From Bdellovibrionales bacterium (GTDB lineage: Bacteria > Bdellovibrionota > UBA1018 > CAIMNF01), in the NCBI GenBank assembly GCA_947372355.1, contig CANBTI010000015.1, forward strand, positions 1 through 42,543: 42,543 bases of DNA, written 5' to 3'. A program made the translations under genes and the position numbers. Below the pieces are notes generated by a model. It did no database searches, was not told the DNA's origin, and saw only the letters and a list, made by a program, of their open reading frames with translations. This document shows, piece after piece, positions 7,394 through 14,136 of this stretch (within the stretch, counting starts at the first letter, position 1; each line of letters starts with the position of its first letter).

Positions 7394-7828
7394 TTAATGC
7401 ATGTGTAGCTTTAAGCACTTAAGATTTGAAATTTCATTTACAGAATGAGGATCGCTGGTGTCAGCCCACCCGTCGTCTGAAGTTCCAAGATAAGCCAATA
7501 CTTTAGATTTATTTTTTAAGGGTGTTTTTGTATAAAACGCTCGACGATATCCAAATTTATTGCATCTATATAATGATAAATCGTTTTTAAAGAAAATTGG
7601 CGACTCTTCTACCCCATTTGTTTCGAAATGATCGACCTTAAATCCACCATCTGAGTCATCTTTCCCTAACATACACTCTCTAGTTTCATAGGTTGAGTTA
7701 GTGTAAAGATTCCGAACTTCACAGAGTTCAATCATATTTTTTGCCACATTAAAGTTTCTGTGTATTGAAGCTTCAGCAGTAGCAGAAATAGCCCCTATAG
7801 CCAATAACGCGATCATTAAATTTTTCAT
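7394..7828 (-). CDS. Small secreted protein, 144 aa, four-cysteine
   Basis: No family is recognised. MKNLMIALLAIGAISATAEAS is a signal peptide with cleavage near TAEA. The mature part has four cysteines (ELCEV, RECMLG, YRCNKFG and LKCLKLHMH), an even number that fits two disulfides in an oxidising compartment. Several aromatic and charged segments suggest a compact beta-rich fold. The Shine-Dalgarno is CGGAGATATT immediately before the ATG, the same spacing as in the other small secreted genes. The 5' flank (7829-7974) has no clear repeat copy. Confidence 0.85.
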   Translation of the reverse strand: MKNLMIALLAIGAISATAEASIHRNFNVAKNMIELCEVRNLYTNSTYETRECMLGKDDSDGGFKVDHFETNGVEESPIFFKNDLSLYRCNKFGYRRAFYTKTPLKNKSKVLAYLGTSDDGWADTSDPHSVNEISNLKCLKLHMH

Positions 7829-7974
7829 AATATCTCCGTAATCAATTTAATTAATAATGATCTAATCATTTTCTAATTCATCTGAATTTGCCTAAGCAAA
7901 AGTTGAAAATGATCCCAACGTTAAAAATTATATAATTATATTCTTAATACTGATTCCTCGAGCTTTTTGCTCAG

Positions 7975-8406
7975 TTATTTAACTTCTTTCAAGTTACATA
8001 CAACAGTTATATTTTCACCATTAAGCTCAACTTGTGAGCGAACATTAATTTCAGAATCACCTAAAGAGTATTCCGTATATTCAGATCCACCTTTTGCCGA
8101 TCGCACTATTCCAATCGTTTTCATATCTTCAGAGATTGCGGCCTGAGACTTTTGAAAACCATCGCTATGAGTACGAGATATAACACCCAAATCATTGGGT
8201 GTTTGTTTTGAGTTAAATTTAAACTTTTCACCATTGATCGTAATCGAAGAACCAGTAACTTTTAGGCTTAAGTTGTAATTTTCAGTTGTAGTTGGAGAAA
8301 CGTCACTAGTCGTAACACAAATTCCAGCGAATTTTCCTTTATACAGTGTGCTTGCATATGTTGATGTCGATGCTACAGTAAGTGCGATTGCGATAAATAG
8401 TTTCAT
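7975..8406 (-). CDS. Small secreted protein, 143 aa
   Basis: No family is recognised. I take the ATG at 8406, which gives MKLFIAIALTVASTSTYAS, a standard signal peptide, and is preceded by GGAG at proper spacing (TGGAGTATTT). A longer frame to 8454 would put 16 polar residues before it. The mature protein is beta-rich and has two cysteines (GICVTTS and VVCNLKEV). The signal peptide resembles those of the genes at 9079 and 11207 (STSTYA versus STSAFA). Two perfect palindromes (8441-8455 and 8466-8483) lie in its upstream region and may be its operators. Confidence 0.85.
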   Translation of the reverse strand: MKLFIAIALTVASTSTYASTLYKGKFAGICVTTSDVSPTTTENYNLSLKVTGSSITINGEKFKFNSKQTPNDLGVISRTHSDGFQKSQAAISEDMKTIGIVRSAKGGSEYTEYSLGDSEINVRSQVELNGENITVVCNLKEVK

Positions 8407-8440
8407 AAATACTCCATTGCCCTGTGGGCGTTTGTTGTTT

Positions 8441-8507
8441 GATGGGTAACCCATCGTTTAATAATCGATTAGTTAACTAATCGTGTTTCGAAATTTTTTG
8501 TAAATTT
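8441..8507. promoter_or_regulatory. Two palindromes next to a partial repeat copy
   Basis: GATGGGTAACCCATC (8441-8455) and CGATTAGTTAACTAATCG (8466-8483) are perfect inverted repeats separated by 10 nt. The second runs into GTGTTTCGAAATTTTTTG, a fragment of the 80-bp repeat. They sit 35-77 nt before the ATG at 8406 and just after the stop of the 8513 gene. They could be operators, or a terminator for the latter. Confidence 0.5.
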
Positions 8508-8512
8508 AGTGG

Positions 8513-8974
8513 CTAGATATCTAAGAGCAGCAGAACTCCAGCTGCAGCTGCTTCATTTTCGGAGCAATTTCCTTCCACACTGCCAACGACTTTTCCCATT
8601 TGAATTGTCGAGCGGATGATACCATTCTCTACACTGCCAATGAGTTGCCCCATTCGGATCGGAGTATTGTCATTAGTGGGAGCCGAGCGAATCATGCCGT
8701 TTTCTACACTGCCAACGAGTTGCCCCATTCGGATCGGAGTATTGTCATTAGTGGGAGCCAAGCGAATCATGCCATCTTCCACACTACCAACAAGTTTTCT
8801 CATTCTGATCGGGGTATAATCATTGGAGGGAGTCAAATGGATAAGGCCATCTTCGACGCTACCAACGATTTGTCCCATTTGAACTGAGTCATCAAAATTT
8901 GCAACTCTGATTAGGCATTCGCCAGCATGTGCTGTTGAGATAAGAAATGTGCATGTAAACAATAAAATCTTCAT
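8513..8974 (-). CDS. Secreted tandem-repeat protein with 25-residue units
   Basis: From the ATG at 8974 (AAGGAG eight bases upstream) the protein opens with the signal peptide MKILLFTCTFLISTAHAGEC. The frame extends to 9007, but that adds a poor N-terminus. The mature part is a tandem array with period exactly 25 residues (75 bp). Each unit reads (I/V)xMxx(L/I)VGSVE(D/N)G(M/L)I followed by a linker ending in NDxTP. There are four units and a shorter fifth, in which the spacing is 18 residues. The chain ends with NCSEN and a very hydrophobic AAAAGVLLLLDI tail. Two adjacent units are almost identical at the DNA level, which indicates recent tandem duplication. The repeat spacing would fit a beta-solenoid or stacked hairpins. 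I know no matching family. Confidence 0.85.
   Translation of the reverse strand: MKILLFTCTFLISTAHAGECLIRVANFDDSVQMGQIVGSVEDGLIHLTPSNDYTPIRMRKLVGSVEDGMIRLAPTNDNTPIRMGQLVGSVENGMIRSAPTNDNTPIRMGQLIGSVENGIIRSTIQMGKVVGSVEGNCSENEAAAAGVLLLLDI
8597..8878 (-). repeat. 75-bp coding tandem repeat
   Basis: The conserved Met codon of each unit (CAT on the + strand) falls at 8597, 8651, 8726, 8801 and 8876, so three intervals are 75 bp and the terminal one is 54 bp. The units at 8651 and 8726 differ at very few positions and the outer ones more. Confidence 0.9.
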
Positions 8975-9013
8975 CCAATTCTCCTTAGCATCAATGAAGA
9001 TGCTCATTTATCT

Positions 9014-9057
9014 AATGATTCATTTCTAAACCGTGCAAAACCAAATTTCAGAAGTTT
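9014..9057. repeat. 80-bp repeat, copy C (internally deleted)
   Basis: AATGATTCATTTCTAAACCG joins directly to TGCAAAACCAAATTTCAGAAGTTT, with the middle ~26 bp (TTTCGAAATTC..TTAATCC) missing. It lies 40 nt upstream of the ATG at 8974. Confidence 0.7.
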
Positions 9058-9078
9058 AGTATGTGAAATATTTCAAAC

Positions 9079-9438
9079 TTATTTGGCCTTAAACACTTTG
9101 AGTTTTTCTCCGTTAACAAAAGTGAGAATCCCCGAAAAAGGAGAGTCCATTTCAAAAGTCTTAGGAGCATAACCAAGATTTTGACCTGTACGTACTACTA
9201 AATCTTTTTCTTTTTCACAAATCATTAAGCCATCTGCTTTGACGTTACAATTAGCACCTCTGGTTTTAGTTATTGTCGAACCATCTTTAGTCTCTGCATC
9301 GACTAACAAGTACGCATTAAATTCTTGTGAATAGCTTGGAATGATATTTAGTTCTAGATTCATTTCTTTCGCGACGAAAGTTTCAGCAAAAGCAGACGTT
9401 GAAACAACTAGTGTAATTGCGATGATCATTGTTTTCAT
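9079..9438 (-). CDS. Small secreted protein, 119 aa
   Basis: No family is recognised. MKTMIIAITLVVSTSAFAETF is a textbook signal peptide, and its STSAFAE end is identical to that of the protein at 11207 although the mature parts are unrelated. About 100 mature residues follow, with two close cysteines (ANCNVKADGLMICEK), probably one small disulfide loop. Strand-like segments end in NGEKLKVFKAK. The start has the shared AACGGAGAATTT leader, and repeat copy D begins 22 nt upstream. Confidence 0.87.
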   Translation of the reverse strand: MKTMIIAITLVVSTSAFAETFVAKEMNLELNIIPSYSQEFNAYLLVDAETKDGSTITKTRGANCNVKADGLMICEKEKDLVVRTGQNLGYAPKTFEMDSPFSGILTFVNGEKLKVFKAK

Positions 9439-9459
9439 AAATTCTCCGTTTGTTATTCT

Positions 9460-9540
9460 AATGATTCATTTCTGAACCGTTTATCGAAATTCTTTGTTAA
9501 TCCGCGCAAAACTGAATTTCAAAAGTTTTGCTCGGAAATT
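9460..9540. repeat. 80-bp repeat, copy D
   Basis: This is a near-consensus copy: AATGATTCATTTCTGAACCG, ATCGAAATTCTTTGTTAATC, then CCGCGCAAAACT pairing with AGTTTTGCTCGG (one mismatch) around the loop GAATTTCAAA. It begins 22 nt before the ATG at 9438. Confidence 0.9.
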
Positions 9541-9632
9541 TGTCACTTAAAATAGTACCGATTGAATCGATGATCAGTGGTATAGAGTGAGCCCTTCTCA
9601 TCAGATAATTGAATTAACGTTCAGTTTTTTCA

Positions 9633-10088
9633 TTAAGGACATTTCGTTGGAATGAATTTCACTTCCCAGCTGATGACTTTATTTTTCTCGACATATACAT
9701 CCAGTACTTTAGTGCGGCATACCTTAAATGAGTTCCCAGCAAATTCAATTTCTCCATTGTTGATTTCTTTAAGTTCAATTTCGAAATTACCAATTTGACT
9801 ATAAACAAATCCATCGATTCTTGTGCACAAATCATTTAAGTCCTCACTATCGTAGGCATCTGCATAATCGTGAAAACCAAAGCGAAGACTTCGTCCATTA
9901 TTTGTAACTATTGGAAGGTCTCCATGTACGATCATATTGCCAGGATGACGTTTGAATGGAGTGCATCTAAGCTCAGCCTCTGCAATTACCTTTACACTGT
10001 TCTTATCAATCCTAACAACCTCGGCTTGAACGAATGAACTCATCATCAATCCTGTAAGCGTACAAATTAAGGCAATCATTTTTTTCAT
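9633..10088 (-). CDS. Small secreted protein, 151 aa
   Basis: No family is recognised. MKKMIALICTLTGLMMSSFVQAE is the signal peptide. The mature part has four cysteines (LRCTPFK, DLCTRID, KVCRTKV and PTKCP) and strand-rich segments such as NFEIELKEINNGEIEFAG, so a disulfide-stabilised beta fold is likely. AACGGAGAATTT precedes the ATG, and repeat copy E starts 22 nt upstream, the same geometry as at 9438, 11096 and 11524. Confidence 0.87.
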   Translation of the reverse strand: MKKMIALICTLTGLMMSSFVQAEVVRIDKNSVKVIAEAELRCTPFKRHPGNMIVHGDLPIVTNNGRSLRFGFHDYADAYDSEDLNDLCTRIDGFVYSQIGNFEIELKEINNGEIEFAGNSFKVCRTKVLDVYVEKNKVISWEVKFIPTKCP

Positions 10089-10109
10089 AAATTCTCCGTT
10101 ATTTTATCT

Positions 10110-10182
10110 AATGATTCATTTCTGAACCGTGTTTCGAAATTCTTAGTTAATCCACGCAAAACTGAATTTCAAAATTCTGCGC
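10110..10182. repeat. 80-bp repeat, copy E
   Basis: AATGATTCATTTCTGAACCG, GTTTCGAAATTCTTAGTTAA, then CACGCAAAACTGAATTTC with a shortened right arm (AATTCTGCGC). It begins 22 nt before the ATG at 10088. Confidence 0.88.
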
Positions 10183-10240
10183 TTATTTAATAAATATTAT
10201 GGTTCATTTCAAGCGAGCAATCGTTGCTCGGAAAATCAAT

Positions 10241-10498
10241 TTAGATTTTGGCACAAATCTTAGCCACACCCAAACCATCCTCATCGATAGATAAGTCATA
10301 TTTTTTTGAATCAAGTAGAAAACAAGTAGAAACTTTTTTCTCATCATCAATGGATTTAACATTGGCGCATAATACTGCTCTAACTTCAGGGCTAGTAACA
10401 TTAGCCATATCCTTTAAGCATTTAAATGCCGCTCCAGTGTCCTGAGCAAACACGGTTTTACTTACTAATAGCAAACTTAAAACAATTACATTTTTCAT
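10241..10498 (-). CDS. Small secreted protein, 85 aa, four-cysteine
   Basis: No family is recognised. MKNVIVLSLLLVSKTVFAQDT is the signal peptide, leaving a mature chain of only ~65 residues with four cysteines (FKCLKD, VLCANV, STCFLL and KICAKI). That is the size and cysteine density of a small two-disulfide protein. AAGGAAAATTT precedes the ATG, a variant of the leader seen in the neighbours. No 80-bp repeat lies in the 43 nt between it and the next gene upstream, so it is probably transcribed together with the 10542-11096 gene. Confidence 0.82.
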   Translation of the reverse strand: MKNVIVLSLLLVSKTVFAQDTGAAFKCLKDMANVTSPEVRAVLCANVKSIDDEKKVSTCFLLDSKKYDLSIDEDGLGVAKICAKI

Positions 10499-10541
10499 AA
10501 ATTTTCCTTTGTTAGTGAATTAAACTAATCAAACTTTCATA

Positions 10542-11096
10542 TTATTGGGGCAATACTTCTTCCAGAAGATCAGCAATTTCTAAAACATCGGAGTTTGATT
10601 TTGTATAGATTTTGATGGATTTAAGACCTTCTTCATCTAAAACGTCAGCTTGAGCGAATTGATGAATTGGATTTAATTTATCAAACCACATTGGTACAGT
10701 GCCAACAGCCGCTCCTGTTCCGTAGACCATCACACCTGCTGCAATAGAATCACTGGCAACTCCTGTTGCGAAAACCATTCCAAGGCCGTACACTGCCCCA
10801 ACATAGCCACCAACTAATCCAAAGACAACTACACCACCGGTTTTCCAACGCGCTTCGATCAGTTCGTCATGCTTAATTTCATTAAGTTCTGATTGGGAGT
10901 AGCCTGAAGCTCTTCCAATTCTTTCACATATTTCTGGGATTTTTTTATTGTCACAAAATCTGAAGCTGATTTTCCCATTAGTTTTAAAAGAAGTTTTGAT
11001 CGAATACCTTGAACCTTTGATGTCTTTCGTAGAGGCGTTGGCGCTAGGTACTGTCAACAAGTGGGCAAGGGCTAAAAATGCGCTTAGAAATTTCAT
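10542..11096 (-). CDS. Exported protein with glycine-rich membrane segments, 184 aa
   Basis: No family is recognised. MKFLSAFLALAHLLTVPSANAST is the signal peptide. A polar domain with two cysteines (RFCDNKKIPEICERIG) follows. Residues ~90-135 are very hydrophobic and rich in Gly and Ala (GGVVVFGLVGGYVGAVYGLG, then AAGVMVYGTGAAVG), a pattern of glycine-zipper membrane insertion seen in small pore-forming or membrane-associated proteins. The tail is acidic and helical (LEIADLLEEVLPQ). It shares the AACGGAGAATTT leader, with repeat copy F 22 nt upstream. A membrane-active role is only inference. Confidence 0.82.
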   Translation of the reverse strand: MKFLSAFLALAHLLTVPSANASTKDIKGSRYSIKTSFKTNGKISFRFCDNKKIPEICERIGRASGYSQSELNEIKHDELIEARWKTGGVVVFGLVGGYVGAVYGLGMVFATGVASDSIAAGVMVYGTGAAVGTVPMWFDKLNPIHQFAQADVLDEEGLKSIKIYTKSNSDVLEIADLLEEVLPQ

Positions 11097-11117
11097 AAAT
11101 TCTCCGTTAGTTTGTTT

Positions 11118-11196
11118 AATGATTCATTTCTGAACCGTGTTTCGAAATTCTTTTTTAATCCGAGCAAAACTGAATTTCAGAAGTTTTGCGTGGAAT
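11118..11196. repeat. 80-bp repeat, copy F
   Basis: AATGATTCATTTCTGAACCG, GTTTCGAAATTCTTTTTTAA, then CCGAGCAAAACT with AGTTTTGCGTGG. The stem keeps nine contiguous pairs next to the loop or its closing region. It begins 22 nt before the ATG at 11096 and ends 11 nt past the stop of the next gene. Confidence 0.88.
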
Positions 11197-11206
11197 ATTT
11201 AATTTG

Positions 11207-11524
11207 TTAAAGTGAGCTAGAAATCATCTGGTGAATGTCACCTTGGTTTTTATGAGAAATTTTATATTCAATTATTGCTCTCTTGATTCCATTGAATATA
11301 TATGGATTATTCGCTTGATCGCGAATTGTTGTGTACTCACTGATTAAGCATTCTCTTTCCACAACGTTTAATATTTTTTGTTCAATTTGATCTTTAGTTA
11401 AAGTCGCATTTCCCGCTTCCAATGCCAATGTCGTTGCATCATATGCACATGATTCAAGTGATTGTGATTCTGCAAAAGCAGATGTAGAGCCTAATAACAG
11501 CAGTGTGATTATAAATAGTTTCAT
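11207..11524 (-). CDS. Small secreted protein, 105 aa, helical
   Basis: No family is recognised. MKLFIITLLLLGSTSAFAES is the signal peptide, closely matching that of the gene at 9079 (both end STSAFAE). The mature part differs in kind from its beta-rich neighbours: it reads as mainly alpha-helical (YDATTLALEAG, DQIEQKILNVVER, GIKRAIIEYKI) with two cysteines (ESCAYD and RECLIS). The AACGGAGAATTT leader and repeat copy G, 20 nt upstream, are present. Confidence 0.86.
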   Translation of the reverse strand: MKLFIITLLLLGSTSAFAESQSLESCAYDATTLALEAGNATLTKDQIEQKILNVVERECLISEYTTIRDQANNPYIFNGIKRAIIEYKISHKNQGDIHQMISSSL

Positions 11525-11543
11525 AAATTCTCCGTTTAATTTA

Positions 11544-11622
11544 AATGATTCATTTTTTGAACCATGTTTCGAAATTCTTAGTTAATCCACACAAAACTGA
11601 ATTTCTGAAGTTTTGCACGGAA
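11544..11622. repeat. 80-bp repeat, copy G
   Basis: AATGATTCATTTTTTGAACC, GTTTCGAAATTCTTAGTTAA, then CCACACAAAACT, loop GAATTTCTGA, and AGTTTTGCACGG. The outer stem has three mismatches here. It begins 20 nt before the ATG at 11524. Confidence 0.88.
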
Positions 11623-11675
11623 TTCTTTTACTTTATCGATTACTTATTAGGAGATGATCAATAACATTAAAACAT

Positions 11676-12284
11676 TTAGGGGATACTTGTTGATTTACTA
11701 GGCTCATATCTTGGAGCATCTAAATTATTGCAAAGAATACCTTTAGGAAGTGATTCATCTACATATACATTTTGGCCTAAATTATTATCGTAACCTAACT
11801 TAATCATCTTATTCGTAAATGGAAGTATGGTATGAATGGTGGTTACTTTAAATCCATCATTCCAAATTCTCTCAGCCCGCAATATCCCAACATCAAAAGC
11901 ACCAGATTTAGAATCTTCACAGTAAAACTCAAGATCGGCTACTTCCATTTTCGTACTACCTGTTTGAGAGTAAAAAACCTGATCAAATTTAAGAAGATCG
12001 TATCCAGCGCCGTCACTGGCAAGTACTTTTGTTTCGGAGCCAGTCGATACCACTGTTTTACAAGTTGAGTATTGCGTATCTTTTTTTGCCTTATATTCAA
12101 TCCAGTTGCCGGCGTATTGAAATCGCAATGAATAACCGCTCTCACTGTCATAACAACTTATTATATTAGCATTCGGATCATAAGCATGCGCAAAGGTAGC
12201 GGCGCCCATATCAAACATTAATCCAATGACTAATAATTCTGCGATTTTAATTTTTAATTTTTTACTGTTTTTTAGTTTCATCAT
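11676..12284 (-). CDS. Exported protein, ~202 aa, function unknown
   Basis: No family is recognised. ATGs at 12284 and 12281 are both possible. I prefer 12284 because the operator-like block at 12332-12360 then lies at the same distance as in front of the gene at 1-108. The frame formally reaches a TTG at 12302. The N-terminus is basic (MMKLKNSKKLKIK), followed by a hydrophobic core to AHA-YDP, a long but plausible signal peptide. The mature part has four cysteines (ISCYDS, STCKTV, EFYCEDS and ILCNNL) and strand-rich sequence in the style of a lipocalin or beta-sandwich protein. It is the first gene of the minus-strand secreted series and differs from the others in its upstream region. Confidence 0.8.
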   Translation of the reverse strand: MMKLKNSKKLKIKIAELLVIGLMFDMGAATFAHAYDPNANIISCYDSESGYSLRFQYAGNWIEYKAKKDTQYSTCKTVVSTGSETKVLASDGAGYDLLKFDQVFYSQTGSTKMEVADLEFYCEDSKSGAFDVGILRAERIWNDGFKVTTIHTILPFTNKMIKLGYDNNLGQNVYVDESLPKGILCNNLDAPRYEPSKSTSIP

Positions 12285-12326
12285 GAAATGAACTATACAC
12301 AACGATTGTGTATTAATAAACTATAT

Positions 12327-12360
12327 TTAAACACAGTGATTAAATAGTGATTACAGATGT
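12327..12360. promoter_or_regulatory. Operator-like cluster, copy 2 of the shared 29-bp block
   Basis: TTAAACACAGTGATTAA (12327-12343) is a near-palindrome with two differences from 151-167. GTGATTA repeats at an 11-bp interval, and 12332-12360 matches 156-184 at 26 of 29 bases. It lies 48 nt upstream of the ATG at 12284. Confidence 0.5.
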
Positions 12361-12373
12361 AATACTTCTGAAT

Positions 12374-13315
12374 TCAAGTAGTCGGCTTATTCGCTACAAA
12401 CACCAAGCCCTGAGCATTTACTCTTAGATCTAAATTCAGAACTTTCAGATCTTCAGAATCAAACAATATTCCTTGGCTGGAAAAATATTGAATCACCCAC
12501 TTTTGAATGCGTTCAAAAACTTGAGTTTCATTGAGTGCCTCTGTTTTAATTTCCGAAAGCAATTCAATTGAAAACTTCAAATAATCAATCAACTGATTTC
12601 CTGCAATTTGAATTTCTGCACCTTTTAACAATCCATAATGCGTAGGCGCTACCTGCAACAGATCTTGATTCAAAATCCATTCCACCGTTTCTATTGCTGC
12701 CGGCCCATCAAAATCAGTGGGGCTGGTGGAAGGAATCGCCACAATTCCATGTTTTTCATTCAACACTGGATAAGAAACTCCAAAGGAATCTCCAGAAAAT
12801 AAAGTTTTGGTCGTGGGTTCAATCACACAAAGATGATGATTAGCGTGTCCACGAACATGTTTCGTGAGTAATTGAACTCCGGTTTGAACCCAGTCTACCT
12901 TGGCGCCATCTTCTAAGATGACGACTCGATCCGCTGGGCAGGGCAAAATGGTTCCATACATTTTTTGCATGAAGGATTCACCATAGACTTGTGTCGCACT
13001 CGCAATTAATTTTGATGGATCAATGGCATGACGAGCAGCTCTGGGATGCGCATAAAGTTTAGCATTCGGAAATTCTTGTAAAAACAATCCCGCCCCACCC
13101 GCATGATCCAAATGTACATGGGTGATGATGAGACCATCGATTTGATCCGGAGTGAGACCCTCATGAAGTGCCGCTTCTTTTAAATAGGGAATCGCATAGT
13201 TGGTATTGCACTCAACAAACATCCCTCTCAAGCCCTGGGGGCCTGCTTTAATCATCAAATAACTGGCTGCAAACTCTTTTTCTACGTAATTGCAATCCAC
13301 TGCAATAATCTTCAT
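12374..13315 (-). CDS. Metallo-beta-lactamase-fold hydrolase
   Basis: The protein is about 313 residues. THVHLDHAGG is the canonical HxHxDH metal motif (~residues 66-71). A further His in RGHANHH and an Asp in LFSGDSFG supply the other ligands, and THYG near residue 228 gives the last. This is the glyoxalase-II/RNase-Z-like superfamily, dinuclear zinc hydrolases acting on thioesters, lactones or phosphodiesters; the substrate here is not evident. An ATG at 13315 is preferable to the in-frame TTG at 13321. It is divergent from the EEP-family gene at 13330 with only 14 bp between start codons, so each promoter must lie inside the other gene or upstream in shared DNA. There is no signal peptide, so it is cytoplasmic. 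Confidence 0.9.
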   Translation of the reverse strand: MKIIAVDCNYVEKEFAASYLMIKAGPQGLRGMFVECNTNYAIPYLKEAALHEGLTPDQIDGLIITHVHLDHAGGAGLFLQEFPNAKLYAHPRAARHAIDPSKLIASATQVYGESFMQKMYGTILPCPADRVVILEDGAKVDWVQTGVQLLTKHVRGHANHHLCVIEPTTKTLFSGDSFGVSYPVLNEKHGIVAIPSTSPTDFDGPAAIETVEWILNQDLLQVAPTHYGLLKGAEIQIAGNQLIDYLKFSIELLSEIKTEALNETQVFERIQKWVIQYFSSQGILFDSEDLKVLNLDLRVNAQGLVFVANKPTT

Positions 13316-13329
13316 ACTCAAATGATATC

Positions 13330-14136
13330 ATGAAGCTAAAGTTTCTCACTTGGAATATCAGTTTTGCATACGGACCAGGCTCCGACGGAATTAAGAAAGA
13401 AGGACTGCCTTCTTACCAACAACTTCCTGCGTCTCATTTTGAATCCGGACTTAAATCCATCAGCCAACTCATCAAAGATTTAAATGTCGATGTGGCTTTT
13501 TTACAAGAAGTGGATTTTGACTCTAGGCGCTCTCATCATGTGAACCAACTTGATTGGATCGCACGCACCTCTAGCCTTAATTATCGTTTACCCATCGTTT
13601 CTTGGGATCGGGAATACGTTCCCTACCCAGGGTTGAATCCTCTGCATCAATTCGGAAAAGTAGTTTCAGGGGGTGGCGTGATTTCTCGTTTTCCACTCAC
13701 AACGATAAAAAATAACCTATTACCAAAACCACGAGAAAATTCATTTTTATATAATTTTTTCTACCTTCATCGTTATTTGCAGATTTTTAAAGTGGTACTC
13801 CCTACCACTGAAATCAATTGTGCAAATTTGCATTTAGAAGCTTTTTCACAGGATAATCGTGAACTCCACATCGTGCGTTTGCAAGATCGGTTGGTGGATT
13901 ATGATTTGTCAATTTCGGGTGGAGATTTTAATGGTGGAATCGAGCTCTCTCCTGAAAGAATGAAAAAATGGGAATTGAACATGACTCCCCTTCCTTCATT
14001 TCCACAGGAGAATCAAATTCTCGACGGATGGATCACCAAAAAAGATCAAATTAAGATAGAAAGAATTACGACCTTAGATACGGGTACGATCTCAGATCAC
14101 TTACCTGTACTAATTGAAATAGATTTAAAAGATTGA
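13330..14136 (+). CDS. Endonuclease/exonuclease/phosphatase (EEP) family protein
   Basis: The 268-residue protein shows the EEP fold markers in order: FLTWNIS at the N-terminus, AFLQEVD (metal-binding Glu), a central NLHLEA strand, SGGDFNGG (the Asp/Asn pair) and a C-terminal SDHLPV (catalytic Asp-His). Family members cleave phosphodiesters in DNA, RNA or phospholipids, or dephosphorylate inositides, and the actual substrate cannot be told. There is no signal peptide. The last 40 bp overlap the end of the convergent S1/P1-nuclease-like gene. Confidence 0.9.
   Translation: MKLKFLTWNISFAYGPGSDGIKKEGLPSYQQLPASHFESGLKSISQLIKDLNVDVAFLQEVDFDSRRSHHVNQLDWIARTSSLNYRLPIVSWDREYVPYPGLNPLHQFGKVVSGGGVISRFPLTTIKNNLLPKPRENSFLYNFFYLHRYLQIFKVVLPTTEINCANLHLEAFSQDNRELHIVRLQDRLVDYDLSISGGDFNGGIELSPERMKKWELNMTPLPSFPQENQILDGWITKKDQIKIERITTLDTGTISDHLPVLIEIDLKD

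Noticed and set aside
8600-8887. A 95-codon + strand frame opposite the tandem-repeat gene
   Set aside because: It is open only because the minus-strand repeat is open in register. It has no signal, no Shine-Dalgarno and no protein-like composition beyond the mirrored repeat.
10204-10401. A 65-codon minus frame overlapping the 85-aa secreted gene
   Set aside because: The overlapping frame at 10241-10498 has a signal peptide, a Shine-Dalgarno and paired cysteines; this one has none of these.
4751-11622. The regularly recurring repeats could be a CRISPR array
   Set aside because: The copies are ~80 bp, are separated by 0.4-2.4 kb containing genes, and there are no spacer units or cas genes.
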